Origin: Paramacrobiotus metropolitanus | Taxonomy: Eukaryota > Tardigrada > Eutardigrada > Parachela > Macrobiotidae | Assembly: GCF_019649055.1 (NCBI RefSeq) | Contig: NW_026570373.1 | Location: 124,001 to 188,000, forward strand | Direction: 5' to 3' | DNA length: 64,000 bases | Shown here: positions 1 to 11,979 of the stretch, in pieces | How the letters are laid out: every line of letters starts with the position of its first letter | Position numbering within the stretch: position 1 is the first letter of the stretch | Notes under the pieces: model-generated | Told to the model about the DNA's origin: nothing | The model's database searches: none | Seen by the model: the letters and a program-made list of their open reading frames with translations, nothing else | Position numbers and translations under genes: made by a program

Positions 1-253
1 TGTACAGTATTGGGTACGATTTTGCAGTTATTCTTTACGAAATAAGGGAGCTGGAAAGGTTAAAAGACAAACTTGTAATTCTCTACGCCTACACTTTAAT
101 CTTAATCCACACTCTGTTTTCACTATGAAAAACTAAAAAAAGATCTCCCAGTTACGATTTCGCAATCTCCGTGTGAACGGCACAGTCTTTGTAGAGTCTA
201 AATCATTACATCACGTGCAGTGCAGTATAATTAATCAAGTGCAGTAATAATAA

Positions 254-560
254 TCAAGTGCAGTATAATTTGGAAATTTCTGGTTCATCCGTTAAAGAGC
301 ACATCTGGCCGGTATTCTTGGTACTATTGTCTTCGAGTTCCATGACAAGTATTCCGTACGATGCGAACAGCCTGATTATCCCAATCAGAAGCAAAAGGAA
401 TGATCTATAATATACTTTAAATTCGACGCATGCAGGGAAGATTGTCCTGGTGGCTGTTGCAAGCTTGCCTGACATTTCAGACCCGAACAATCAACAAAGT
501 GCTAAAAGTTTCACTCACACTGGCCACAAATACTCGGTCCATAGTATTTGTGGCCCTGAG
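254..560 (-). pseudogene. GR-like receptor remnant, last exons
   Basis: The minus strand encodes a segment (IIRLFASYGILVMELED) matching the last membrane span of the GR-like receptors elsewhere in this window, followed by a short tail ending in a stop at 254. Upstream, near 520-560, lies a remnant of the preceding exon (DRVFVAS followed by a GTGAGTGA donor). The acceptor AG seen before the last exon in the intact-looking copies is missing here, and no first exon is found on this strand. I read it as the decayed 3' end of a receptor gene. Confidence 0.4.
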
Positions 561-666
561 CTGTGCAAGCAAAAGCATTAAGACAAACGTAAAACGTGCT
601 GCACTATCCTCATCAGCATTAATTTTCTTTAGGTTAACTGTTCCAGCCTTAGACGCTGTCATATGG

Positions 667-1053
667 AAAACGTGATGTGATCCTTTTGTGATCACACGCC
701 GCACGATCTAGGCGGACTTAGCATATAAGTCTATGACCGACGCTTATGCGACCAGGAATACCTGCAAGGTATTCGCGTCTACTTCCATCTATCTCTACCT
801 ATATAAGCTCTGCACTGTTGTACCATCTGCACACACTGTACCAAGTCATCTACACGTCATCTACATAGAGATCTCTAGTCATCTGTATGCATGCTAGCAT
901 TGTACCATCCGCGTACAGTCATCATGTACCATCAATAAAGATACAGCACCGTCAGTCTCTCGTGTCATCTCTTATATTATTAAAACCCACGTATTACAAT
1001 GGTGGCTCCAGGGGGCTCCAATGGTGGCTCTATTATTAAAACCCACGTATTAC
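667..1053 (+). mobile_element. LTR-like remnant (TATA box, AATAAA, duplicated 3' end)
   Basis: This stretch looks like a retroelement LTR read on the plus strand: a TATATAAG box near 799, an AATAAA signal near 932, and an end sequence TTAAAACCCACGTATTACA. That end sequence recurs at about 1034-1053, separated by a short spacer rich in GGTGGCTCC. No internal coding region is present. It sits between a minus-strand receptor remnant and a plus-strand receptor fragment. The left boundary is uncertain, and target-site repeats were not found. Confidence 0.35.
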
Positions 1054-1062
1054 AACGCAGTG

Positions 1063-1260
1063 AAGATTGTCACGTTATACCGGGCTTCCCCTCTGACTGC
1101 ATTCAGCCAACTTACCGGCACATCGGAATACTTTATTCCAGCCAGAAAGACCTGATTTCATCATCAATGAGAACTGCATTGAAAATCAGCCAGTAGGAGC
1201 TGATTTTCATCACCATCGGTGTCTCAATTCTCAACATGACCTTTCATCCTTTGACCCATC
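1063..1260 (+). pseudogene. GR-like receptor fragment
   Basis: The DNA here resembles the minus-strand receptor pseudogene at 4.2-4.3 kb, for example the shared segment around CAGCCAACTTACCGGCACA. That region corresponds to the LTGTLENL part of the intact-looking paralogues. The fragment has stops in all frames and begins immediately after the LTR-like sequence. I read it as a non-functional piece of a receptor gene. Confidence 0.35.
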
Positions 1261-1427
1261 TATTTACCAGCTGACGCAGCAAGAGTGCAGGTCGCGGCTT
1301 GTTTAAACATTCGCTATGACTGAGGAGTTAGCATAATATTGCTGCCAGAGACGATGTCATGTCTGAAGCCATTACGGCTTACTGGATCGCGAGCTACCGA
1401 ACGCATCTTCTTCAACGGCACGAAACA

Positions 1428-2563
1428 ATGGAAACTATCAAAGTTACTATTACTGCATTCATTCTGATCTTTCGCTTTTGGACGTTTATGCTACATATTT
1501 GCGGTGTCAGCATTTCGGGGCTTCATGACGGGAACAGCAAACCAGCGCCACGATTCCGTGTTTTTGCGTTCACGGCGTATGTAGCTGCACTGACGACCGC
1601 TAAAGTTTTAATGGTGTGTGTACTGATTATGCCCTTAAGCGTCCTCCGCTTGTCGGGAACCCTTGAGAATCTCGTTGAGATTGTCTGCTTTAATCAGGTG
1701 GACGTATTCTCCACTCTTATCGGGTTATCCCTGCGGTACCACTCCCGAACATTCACCGCTGTCCGGCAACGCATTCGCATGAGGGCGGCAGTCGATCAGT
1801 CAGACCACACTGTACCGGCCGCTATAATGACCGGCATGTTTACCCGTTCCCTGTTGGCAAATACCATCTATCAGGATTTTATAGCCCTGTGGTATGAACA
1901 AAAATCTTTCCTTACCGACTATCCGAACTTCTACACCGTCTTCCCGAATTTTCCAGGGCAACGGTTGAGTTGATATCGTATGGAAGCTCTACCATCTTCA
2001 TCATTCTTAGTAACAGTTATTATGCAATTATCGCGCAGGTTGTTGCTGGAAAAAAATAAACTGCTGCATTACTAGCGTTTGAATTAGTTTTTTTTTTGGC
2101 GAAATGGTTGACTTTGATATCTGCAGGCGGATATTTCCAGCGAACTGCAGACACTGGTAGACAACGAAGAGGGCGACACCAACAAACTGAATTCATTTAT
2201 TCGACTGTACGAAATTACCAGTCAACCAACAGTCTTTAGCGTTGCTGATATGGTCCCAATCGATCGGGTATTAGTGACTAATGTGAGTGAGAAATGTGAC
2301 GTTTCAAGCATTCTTGTGAGACTGCACGTGCAGCAAATTCTCGAGAGTCACCGGGATAACGTTTCGCGCTGAAGTCAGATGTATACCTTAGAACGTAACA
2401 TTTACATTTATCGCTCTCATTACAGTTACTCGGACTTTTCATATCTTACGGCATTTTTGTTACCGAATTCGGAGACAACAGTACGAAAGGCGCCAGCCAA
2501 GGCTGCTTCTTTACGGATGCTATCAAACTAGAAATCTTTAATTCAACGGCACTTGTTGACTAG
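1428..2563 (+). pseudogene. GR-like multi-span receptor, frameshifted and missing its middle
   Basis: This is the only long plus-strand member of the receptor cluster. I chose the start METIKVTITAF at 1428 because it aligns with the starts of the other copies (MTLVKV, MALVEV, MDIDKV). The first exon carries hydrophobic spans and the family segment SGTLENLVEIV. Near 1960 the frame shifts, and the homologous SNSYYAIIAQ continues in another frame. The next 0.1 kb lacks the central region found in paralogues (the AGFGFSAMRR to AEQV stretch). An exon at 2127-2282 (ADISSELQTLVD...) and a last exon at 2426-2563 (LLGLFISYGIFVTEFGD, TAG stop) have good splice signals. Probably a pseudogene. Confidence 0.6.
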
Positions 2564-2653
2564 AACGCTAATCCTGATGTGTAGTAGTTACCGCATTAAA
2601 CAAGTACGGTAGTGTAGATATTTTTGAATTTCTTTGTTCATACAGAAGCTACT

Positions 2654-4506
2654 TTATCCTAATGGAAGATCTCTGTTGTGGAAATAAAGCACGAGATCGC
2701 AGACTGCAGTTAATTTAACAATCGAATCTTTTGAATATGCATATACAGTACGTTGCGGCACACAGAACTTTTTACCTGGTTTTTTGGGGTACATGCAGTT
2801 AATTGTCGACCAATAGCGTGACGCGTTCTCCGGCATAGCACAAGCGAAAACTCCGTCCGAGTCTTTCTCCCTCAGCTCAACAACAAGGATCCCATAGGTG
2901 ATGAACAAACCGATAACCTGGAAAAAAATCTGTTTTCGAGCGAAAACCAAATGTGACGGTTGTGACCGGTACACGCTGGGTGTACTGTATTGAAAACACA
3001 TGCCAGCGACAAATTTACGATTATTGCTCATTATATCGGCGGCGATGTACACAGTCGGTTGGCTGGAGATTTTGTACATATGATTAAACCCGTTGAACTG
3101 GCCTTTTTTTTCCTGGCATTTTCCATCCATTAGCTTTTGCAATTCATTCGAAATATCGCCTGCAAAAATGTATTCAGAGTCACAGCTTGTAATATTATTG
3201 CTAAACATACTGTAGGGTTTACTTTATGTACTTACAACAAATACGGTATGACAAACTATGTACATTAAATTGTGAGTTGCACCATCAGGAAATTCAATCA
3301 GCGTTCAGTAAACCAAAAATGAACTAGGAAAATTCGATGCACTGCGATCACCCATAAATCAGCCGGTTGCTGCAGTTAACGTTGAGTCCGTATTTCGTCG
3401 TATGCCTACGGTACGTGAGTTTTTGTTTTCGACAAGGATTCGCATATTTGCGCTTCATGTGAAATAGTCAAGAAATCGTATGACTATTCTAACTGCCTTT
3501 TATTTGTACCGCCATAAGTCAAATAATGTATTGCCTGCTCAGTAAGGGAGGCCGCTGCACTGGTGACCGCCACCACCAAGCATAACTCGTAAGCAACGTG
3601 GGTAGCACCAAAACCAGCGTCTGCTTGTTAAGATTATTGATAATTCACATATACACCAGTAACACCATAATCACTTGCGTATAAAACAGCAGGAATAGCA
3701 CGGCCAACGCTTCATCCAGTTCCGTACGGCGGCGCTGAGGGCGGTGTGACCGTGTGAGGATCGAAAAGCAGTTGCACCGCCGTCATTTCGCACGTCTCAA
3801 TGGCTGTCTGCATTTATATTCGGATCGCCCGTAAGGTGACTGCGCACGTTATAGATATACAGAAAACCAGCGCCACGATACCATAATACAGCGATGCAGC
3901 ACAGCGCACCATAAGAGCGACACCTGTTCCGTAGACGTTCCAGATATGTTGCAGTACCGATTAAACTGTTGAAATGACTGGTGTAACAGTAGGTTGCGAG
4001 CGTGTGCGGCGGTGAAAACAGTTTGTGGCGTAGCATAAACCAGTGCGTTGAATGAAACGGTCACACTACCGATAATAATGGCTGCATTCTATGACTGGTA
4101 CTGTGCAGCCGTTGTACAGATTTTATGCACCACTTTGGAAATCTTTTCGGCGTTGCAGAGAATCGAGACACCGGTGAATGTGATGATGAAAATAATTTCA
4201 ATCTGACCGTAGCCTACACACTAATAAAGTTCTCCAGTGTGCCGGTAAGTTGGCTGATCAGTGATTACACTGGGAACTGTAATCAGGCATAACATGACAA
4301 TCCTCAGTGGGTGAAGGTCTGAACGAAAATTCTATAGAAAATATTGATTAGACAGATCCAGCACGTGTTTTACACGATGTTTTATGGTTTGTATGATTCC
4401 TCGTGAGCACCGTGTCCAGGCCACCAATTTTGAGGTAAACCATCCAAAATCAAAAACGCCGTTAATGACCCAAAATGTTGTAGAGATAGTATTACGGAAC
4501 ATTCCA
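2654..4506 (-). pseudogene. GR-like multi-span receptor pseudogene
   Basis: The N-terminal start is near 4506 (MECSVILSLQHF). Hydrophobic segments around 3849-4064 (FNALVYATPQ, SFQQFNRYCNIS) and at 3530-3720 match paralogues. The YMWIIN motif near 3645 has TGA in place of TGG, and the next segment (ELCLVVAVTSAA) is in a different frame. The last two exons look well formed: GDISNELQKLMDG at about 3040-3165 after a TTTTTGCAG acceptor, then VIGLFITYGILVVELREK after a TTTTTTCCAG acceptor near 2918. The C-terminal tail is longer than in the paralogues. At least two disabling changes make function unlikely. Confidence 0.6.
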
Positions 4507-5162
4507 TGGCCTGTACGTACGCTATATTACTTGTCTGTTTCTACTGGTTAATATGAACGCTTTAGTGTCGATGAGATGCTGATAAGTCGCCAGTCGGCTA
4601 AAGTTTGTTGTTTAAATTTCGGCTGTTGATCAGTATCGGGGATCAAGTATGCTAAAAGACCAGAAACTCCGTTAGGAGAACTACAATCCCGATAATGGAT
4701 CCACCGGGAAATGAGACGTTGTCAGAAAACAGTTTAAAGGCTTAACAGTGCTCACAGTTGCAATTCACATCATCGCAAATAAATGTGGAATATGTTCTCG
4801 AATTTTGATAAAACTAATTCTTCGGTTCTTATGCACATTTTTATCTACCCTGCTGAGACATACTTTTCTGTGTCCTCTTATCACACAACAATGATCTGTA
4901 AAATAAAAAAAGAATATTTGCAGTAAAAACAAAGCTGTGGTATTTAACTGAAGAAAACGCAAAATATATCTCGCAATATTGGCTGTTATTGTGTCTTAAT
5001 TTTGTTTCTTTTTATGTACCTACATTATGCCGGACGAGAAAGCCAAAGAACTGATTGCTGATGGATTTCAGTTTCTTGCAACCGGACGCTCAAGTTGTGG
5101 CATTCCTGTTTCCATCGGTAACTTTCAGCTTTATTAGGAATGAATACAGAGTGTGTCAACTT

Positions 5163-6667
5163 TCACAGCTGACACTGAGCACCACAATAAGTGCAGTTCA
5201 GTTTGGAGAACTCCAGTTTGACGGCGTCCGCTAAGGAGCAAGCTTGGCTGTCGCCCTTGGTGCTACTGTCTCCGAGCTCGGTGATCAGGATTCCATAGCT
5301 TATAAATAGTCCGATTATCTAAAAGCAAAAATCAATTTTCTCCTAACGATGTACGTATTTATCCCGAAAAGGCACTAATTAAGGTTATAATCATTTTGCA
5401 TGGATTTTGATCCGTGAAACATGCATTAGGTTAGGCTGGGCAGATCAGATTAGGTACAAGTTTCAAGCACAATTCGTGAAGCACTGCAGGTCTCACTCAC
5501 GCTGGCCACGAACACCCGGTCAACGGGGATCATATTGGCAACGCTGAAGACCGTGGGCTGGCTGGTGATTTCGTACAGCCGAATAAATGAATCGTGTTTA
5601 TTGGTTTCGTCTCCTTCTTTATCGATCAGTGTCTGCAGGTCATCGGAAATGTCCGCCTTGAAAGAGGAGTTACAGCCAACCAGTTTACCAGCTTACACAT
5701 ATATCGGTTGGTAAGGTGCCGCATTTTACCTGTTCTGCGACAAAAATCGCCGCGGCGGTTACGGCCACCACTAGTAACGCCTCCAATATCAGCGACGCCA
5801 GGATACTTTTGCCCGAATACTTGTGCAGACTGCTGATGACCCACATGTACAGCATGATAATCTGCGCGTACAAACAGAAGAAGAACACCGCCATCCGCCG
5901 ATCCAGTTTCTGTATATCGCGACTGAGGGCCGCTTGATCGCTAAGCAGTGCTTCGATAGCTGTTTTATCGGTTTTCTCCGAAGCCAGTAAGTTACTCAGT
6001 TTTCGCCGCATTGCCGAAAACCCGAAACCGGCGACGATACATACATATGGTAACAAATTGTACACTAACCGCATAATAACCGTTATTAAGATAAGAAAGA
6101 TTATAGTGGTCGCATACGATAAGTACACAACAGATGTCGGTGAGAAATTCGGGAATACAACGTAGAAATTCGGGAAATCGCGTAACAGTGATTCTCGCGC
6201 CGACCTTAATCCTGCAGAGTTCAGGTAAAGCATGTACCCCAGCAGCGCTAGCGAGAACATGCCGGCGCATAAAGCGGCCGGTACATCACGGTCGTACTGA
6301 TACACCAGCGCCCTCTGCCGAATGCGTTTCAGAATCGTGGTGATTGTTTTGGAGTGGTACAGAGTAGAAATCGCCGTCAGCATGGAGAAGACGTCCAACT
6401 GTCCGTAGCCGAAAACATCCACAAGGTTCTCCAGGGTTCCTGTTAGGCGAAGGACGTCCAAGGGGACCGTTAATATGCATAGTTGCATACCTTCAGGAAT
6501 GCACAGCTGGTCACATACAGCATATACGCCGTAGTCCAGAATCTCGACAAATGCCTGCTTCGTGATCCCGAAAATTCCGGGATCTCCAAACCACAAGTCT
6601 GTAGTACAGTTGTCCATAATCCAAAAAGTAGATCGAGCACCCCCGCAGTGACCTTAACGAGTGTCAT
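5163..6667 (-). pseudogene. GR-like 7TM-type receptor, one frameshift in exon 1
   Basis: Three exons: 5730-6667, 5501-5656 and 5163-5318 (TGA stop). Start MTLVKVTAGVLDLLF at 6667. Several hydrophobic spans are visible, including the conserved LTGTLENLVDV, AGFGFSAMRRKL, LDRRMAVFFF, YAQIIMLYMWVIS and VAVTAAAIFVAEQV. The last exon gives IIGLFISYGILITELGD. A short final exon whose last span carries a Y-hydrophobic-acidic signature recalls the TYhhhhhQF motif of insect gustatory receptors, but that family assignment is inference. About one nucleotide appears to be lost near 6485, between SCAFLKV and LTVPLDVL, so the first 60 codons are out of frame with the rest. Otherwise this is the best-preserved copy; an assembly error cannot be excluded. 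Confidence 0.55.
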
Positions 6668-9600
6668 GGTTCCGATGCAGCGGGAACAGTACGGCGCTCT
6701 ATGCAGTTCGTTAGGCGCCTACCACAAACAATTCTGAAAGACTTTGCGACGCGGATGGGGTTGGCGAACCAGCCAGCAAACTGAAGCCTCAGTTCGTGCT
6801 CAGTCAGCAAGCCAGCAAGCGATCGAGCGGTTTTTGTGGGATAACGCGTATCGTCAGAGTAGCAACTTGACTTAAAACTGCAACGTGCAAAACTGCAAAT
6901 GTTAGAGGTTGTGGCACTGAGGTACTTTTTCAATTAAATTATCACCACCTTCCCATTAGGGTACTGTATTAGTGTAGAATCCGCTTGTTTTTCCACTTTT
7001 CATAATGCTTATCGTACTTTTCTCGTCAGTGCTAACACATTGTAAGTGTTTCGACAGCCATCTAATAAAAATTATCTATATTTTTGTCCGTCAGCGGTCG
7101 AGAAAATTTAATGCATTCAAAACGGGTAGGCAGTTACAGCTGACAGCAGCACTTCTATATTTAAAGTATCTGAGGAAATAATGCCTTTTTCCTAAATGTT
7201 TCTGGTGTTTAGGGAATATATAGCCATGCGGTTTCTGGCGCTTGGCTTTATAGAAACCGCAAAAAAGGAATCATTTTTTAACGCCTCTTATGAGTATGTG
7301 CCAACAATTCTCAACCAAAAAGATCGTATAAATCACAACGCTCTGATATATAACTGAATAAAGATAAAAGCCACTTCCTGAAATATCCCGTGATTTTTCC
7401 TAGGTTTTTGAGTTTCTCCTTTATGCAATAAGGCAGCTGGAACAGGTGAAACGCTAGACTCATTCGCCGAGTACATTTTGTTCTCAGCGCAGGAAGTGAA
7501 TGAGATCTTGCAATAGGATTACGTGAGTAACACAATGTCAAAGTTTTTACATAACGTTATGGAGAATAACATGTGCAGTTTAATTCGGAGATTTCTAGTT
7601 GTGATCATGAAATATTGTGGGTGCGAAAGTCGTGGTCATGAAATGCACTCGGTGGAACGTTACATTATGAAATGTCGGGTTGTTAAATGTCGTGTAACTG
7701 ATTATATCGGCGACGGTGAACGCCACCGGCTGGCTGGAGATTTCATACAGCTGAACAAACCCATTCAACTGGCCTTCTGTTTCCTGACCATCATCCACAA
7801 GCATTTGCAGCGCATTCGAAATGTCAGCCTACAAAAATATACTCAACTTGAAATATTATTGTTAAACACTCAAATTTAAAAATAATAATTTCTTTTGGTA
7901 GCATCATCACGGAATTCGATCATCTGACCAAACTTGTATTGACAAAACCGGCCTGTGCTTTGGTTTCACAAAAAAGCTACTGGTTCGTTTTTAACGAATA
8001 GCTTACCATCGGACCGCCATCAGGCAACGTTTCTCCATCTCGCGCTTCTTTTACGTTGTCTAATTAGACAACGTAGAAATTACATTAGGGTTTATAAGCC
8101 CTAATGTACATGTATTACCTGTTCAGTTAGGAAGACCGCTGCACTGGTGATTGCCACCACCAACAATAACTCGTACAGTAACGGCGGTAGCAACAAACAC
8201 AGCGCCTGCTTATTGAAACTGTTGATAATCCACATATACACCGTAATCACTAGCATATAAAACAGGACGGAAGAACACAGCAAGGCTCCAGCGCTTCATC
8301 TAATTTCCGAACGGCGGCGCTAAGAGCGGTGTGATGAAAGATAAGCGGTCGCACCGCCGTCATTTCGCGCGTTTCAACAACTGCCTTCATTTTCATACGG
8401 ATCGCCCGAAAAGTGAATGCGCACATTATACAAATGCAGTGCTGTAAACCAGTGCCACGATACCATAATACAGAACGTCAGCGGTCAGCAGCACAGCGCA
8501 CCATAAGAGCGACACATGTTCCGTGGATGTCCTGGATATGTTATAATAGCGATTAAACTGCAGAAACGACTGGTGTAACAGTAGGTTGCACGCATGCGGC
8601 GAGGCACCAATGGTCTGCTGTGCGGTATAAATCAGGGCGCTTAATGAAACGATCACACTTCCGATTATGATAGCTACATTTTGTGACTGATACTGTGCAG
8701 TAGAGCCCTGCAACGGATTGGTAAATCCGAACCGCTCCGCATCCACTCCGATTTTCGGAGAGGTTTGGACGGGTTTTCGTTACCAAACTTCGGATTAGGA
8801 GTGGTTTCGGAGAATAGGCCGTTCTAAATGGATCGGTTTCGGATGCAGTTGTGAATCCGAATTATCCGTAATTATTATTTAAATTTTTAAAAATTTGTTT
8901 GGTCTGGGATTATTGCGTGCTCCCAATGCGTGGCGTTACGTAGTAAACAATAAGCAGTAAGAGCGGAAGTACAGTACTTATTCTCCGTAAAGCGCTACCA
9001 CCCTCACCCGAAGATTACCGACGCGCGCGCACGCCATGGTTGCCGCGTCGCATTTGCGATAATTTATTCAAGTCAAGTGTCAAAAACTGCTAAAACAAAT
9101 ACCAAGTATTTAGTTGTTTTCATCAATTTCTGCAACAGAAGCTGTTTATTTTTGTAATTCGCGATGTCAGAAGATGCGATCGAGATTTCCAGCGACGAGG
9201 ATGCTTCAGCACCTAAGACTAGTTCAGGCAAAAAACGTTTGCATTCCTTTTCGGAGAAAGTGTATAGACGCGAAGATGTAGGATCTGGTTTGGACGGTGG
9301 CACCTTGTCGAAGGTGCAGGCCACCGGGGCCAGCAGACGTTCGCAGGTGTGGGAACATTTTATGGAAATCCATGAAGTTGGATCAGGCGATATTTTACCC
9401 TACATGTATCGTGTCTCGTGCAAAGAGGTTTTCAAGCACATCTCGCGAAACGGCACTTCCCATTTATCCAGCCACATCAAGGACTCCTGCAGGCCAGTTG
9501 CTGTGAAGAGCCAACCAAAAATCACTTCCTTCGTTCAAAGTGGAAAACCTCCAGTTGTTTCTGTTACTGCGAAGACAATGGTCACGGAAAGCTGCGTTCG

Positions 9601-9840
9601 TTTTGTTGCAGAGGTAAGAAATGCAAGCGCAAATGGTCCAAAATTTTATTTTTAATTTAATTTTGCGCTTTGTACAAACCTAAATTATTTTTAAATTTAT
9701 TCACACTAAGAATTTTATATTTTATTGATTTCTGTATACTTAACGACCATTTTATCATGGCCAATTAATGATGCAATCACTGACAAGTTTTCATGTATTT
9801 TTTGCAGGACATGCGGTCGTTTGAGTCTGTGAAAGGGAAC

Positions 9841-10426
9841 CATAGGCTAAAATAGTGTGTAGTGATACACATTTCGTGTACTGATAAACGTGTAGTGTGT
9901 AGTTTTAGTTGTCCAAGTGTGTAAGATTAAAAAAGTTCCAAACCGTTAAAAAAATTAGAGGGGGGTCTCTTGGAAATAAAAAAATAATAATTCTACTATT
10001 TTTTATAGAATTTCCAGCAATTCTCACAAGAAAAACGTGCGTCGGCTTCGCGCTTCGCGCGAAACCCGCCTTATCTCTCAATTCTACTTCGATCTTAACA
10101 TTTTATTTCGACCTTAAACTTTCGTCAGCTCGAATAATTTGGTGATAAACGCACTAATTTGCTATTTTTAATCAAAACTTCCGCAATTTCCGCAGTAAAA
10201 ATAATCTCCGGTTTCGCGCTTCGCGCGGAAGTGGACATTCGCTTTAATTTTTAACACTTAATTCGCATCATGCGTGCGCTGGTTTTGCCTTTTCTTAAAA
10301 AAAATGGAAAGATTTTTATTGCTTTTGTTAAAATTTATTGCAGTCACTCCCCCCAGGAGCACCCCCCAGGGGCGCCAAGGGGGAGTGTGTAGTGATAGAA
10401 TTTGGATATTTTAGCCTCTGAGTCTT
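9841..10426. mobile_element. Non-coding insertion in transposase exon 2 (MITE-like)
   Basis: About 586 bp interrupts the reading frame exactly at the codons for KGN. AGGGAAC stands on both sides (9834-9840 and 10427-10433), and GAGTCT is also repeated just outside it. Near the ends is an 11-bp inverted repeat, AGGCTAAAATA. Inside, AGTGTGTAGTGATA occurs near both ends in direct orientation, and a GC-rich TTTCGCGCTTCGCGCG-type motif occurs twice. No coding capacity. If one flanking copy is removed, the transposase frame resumes. Confidence 0.6.
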
Positions 10427-10733
10427 AGGGAACGGGTTTATTCGACTTATTCAAACAGCCATTGACATCGGCGACCAGTACGGAAAGATTTCTGCAGCCG
10501 AACTTTTGCCACTTCCAACGACTGTGAGCCGAAATGTAGAGAGCACTGCAAAAAAGTTGAGAGCAACCTTATTTCCAAAAATAGCTGAAATTCTGCGCAC
10601 TGATGGTGGAGCCGTGTCTTTTGATTTTTGGACGGATCCCTGCAACAGCGTTCATTATATGGGAATGACAGTACACTATATCTCCGATTGGAACCTAATG
10701 GAATATGTTGTTTTCGTTTCGTGCTATGATCCG

Positions 10734-10925
10734 TGTGGAATATTTGCATATCACGAGATTATTGGCATATCGTGAAAGTCACGATACAAACGATGACTTA
10801 GCAACTGTGCGTTATTTCCGTTGCTGTGTCTTTGGATGTTGTACTTCTCATTTAGTTGTTATCTTGTACTAGTCGTAAAACGGTAATACTTATTAAAGTA
10901 TTAGCCCGTACTTGGAGACATCACA
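10734..10925 (+). repeat. 5' LTR of gag-only element
   Basis: 192 bp, begins TGTGGAATATTTGC and ends GACATCACA. Matches the 3' LTR except at two positions (A for T near the start, G for A in the middle). The ATCCG target repeat lies directly before it. Confidence 0.9.
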
Positions 10926-10988
10926 ATTGGCGTGATAGGATTTGAACAGTAGCTACTGGTGTACGTGAAGCATTCTCGTGTTGGTGAG

Positions 10989-11747
10989 ATGGCTACCAAG
11001 AGTACGAACGCGTTTGTAATGACAAAGTTTGACCCTGCGACCATGAATTGGTTGGCGTGGAAGATCCGATTCAAGAACTTCCTGCAGTTGACGGAGTTAC
11101 CGGACTCCAAGCATGGCCTTCTGCTACTGGAAAGTTTGGAAACCCGTCCATTTGAGACCCTGGTTTCCCTCTGTGTGCCTCAGGATCCCCGCATCTATAA
11201 GGTGGATGACCTGCTGAAAAGGCTGGATACAGCCTACACGAAGTTCACCTTCAGACATACGGAAAGGGCACAGTTTTTCCACACGAAGCAAAAGGATGGG
11301 GAAACATTGGTGGAATATGCGAATCGTCTCAGAGACAAGACGATTTCGTGTGCATTTCCTGCAACAATCCTGGACGAGATGTTGCTGGCCGTTTTCGTGG
11401 CGGGAGCTGCGAAGGAGTCGACGCGTCGCCATTTAATGTCGAAGGATCTGTTGACCTTCGAAGAAGCACTGGAGAGTGCCATCAAACATGAGACTGGACT
11501 AGAAGAAGCAAAAGGTGAAGGCGCCGAAGTTTTGAAGGTGACAAAAGGAAGAAACAGAGGAAGGGCGGATCCCTGTGAACGCTGCTAATCAGAAAAGCAT
11601 TCCACGGATGACGGCTTCCACAGAAACAGTATTTGCAATCGATGTGGTCAGAAAGGACACATCCAACGCAAATGTCGACAGAAGCAGACTAATGCGGTTT
11701 TCAGTACTTATGAGGATAATACTCGAGAACCGTATGATATTCTGTGA
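10989..11747 (+). pseudogene. Copia-type Gag polyprotein with zinc knuckle, one in-frame stop
   Basis: The frame from MATKSTNAFVMTKFDP at 10989 encodes a UBN2/copia-type Gag. It has the tryptophan-rich W..W..RF start (NWLAWKIRFKNFL), helical capsid-like sequence and a charged C-terminus. A TAA at 11586 interrupts the frame. The same frame continues after it with a CCHC knuckle at 11634-11675 (CNRCGQKGHIQRKC, spacing C-X2-C-X4-H-X4-C) and ends with TGA at 11745-11747. Gag of this type packages element RNA into particles. One stop separates capsid from nucleic-acid-binding part, so this copy is probably defective even as a gag donor. Confidence 0.75.
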
Positions 11748-11787
11748 TATTCTGACGTAGTAACTTCTTTTAGAAGTTGGGGACGAT

Positions 11788-11979
11788 TGTGGTATATTTG
11801 CATATCACGAGATTATTGGCATATCGTGAAAGTCACGATACAAACGATGACTTAGCAACTGTGCGTTATTTCCGTTGCTGTGTCTTTAGATGTTGTACTT
11901 CTCATTTAGTTGTTATCTTGTACTAGTCGTAAAACGGTAATACTTATTAAAGTATTAGCCCGTACTTGGAGACATCACA
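11788..11979 (+). repeat. 3' LTR of gag-only element
   Basis: 192 bp, equal in length to the 5' copy. A purine-rich stretch (AGAAGTTGGGGA) just upstream could serve as polypurine tract. ATCCG follows at 11980-11984. Confidence 0.9.

Larger units (their letters stand above)
10734..11979 (+). mobile_element. Gag-only LTR retrotransposon (TR-GAG type)
   Basis: Two 192-bp direct LTRs (10734-10925 and 11788-11979) start with TGTGG and end with CATCACA. I count two mismatches between them, so the insertion is recent. Both sides carry a 5-bp target duplication, ATCCG (10729-10733 and 11980-11984). The 862-bp interior holds only a gag gene; there is no protease, integrase, reverse transcriptase or RNase H. 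This matches the class of non-autonomous terminal-repeat elements that keep gag. It must rely on a polymerase from a related full-length element elsewhere. It sits in exon 2 of the hAT transposase. Confidence 0.85.

Noticed and set aside
1-120. A plus-strand segment (LYEIRELERLKDK after a TTTTGCAG) and a similar one at 7397-7456 (LLYAIRQLEQVKR), possibly last-span exons of receptor genes.
   Set aside because: Too short and too weakly similar to the receptor last exons, and no neighbouring exons on the same strand.
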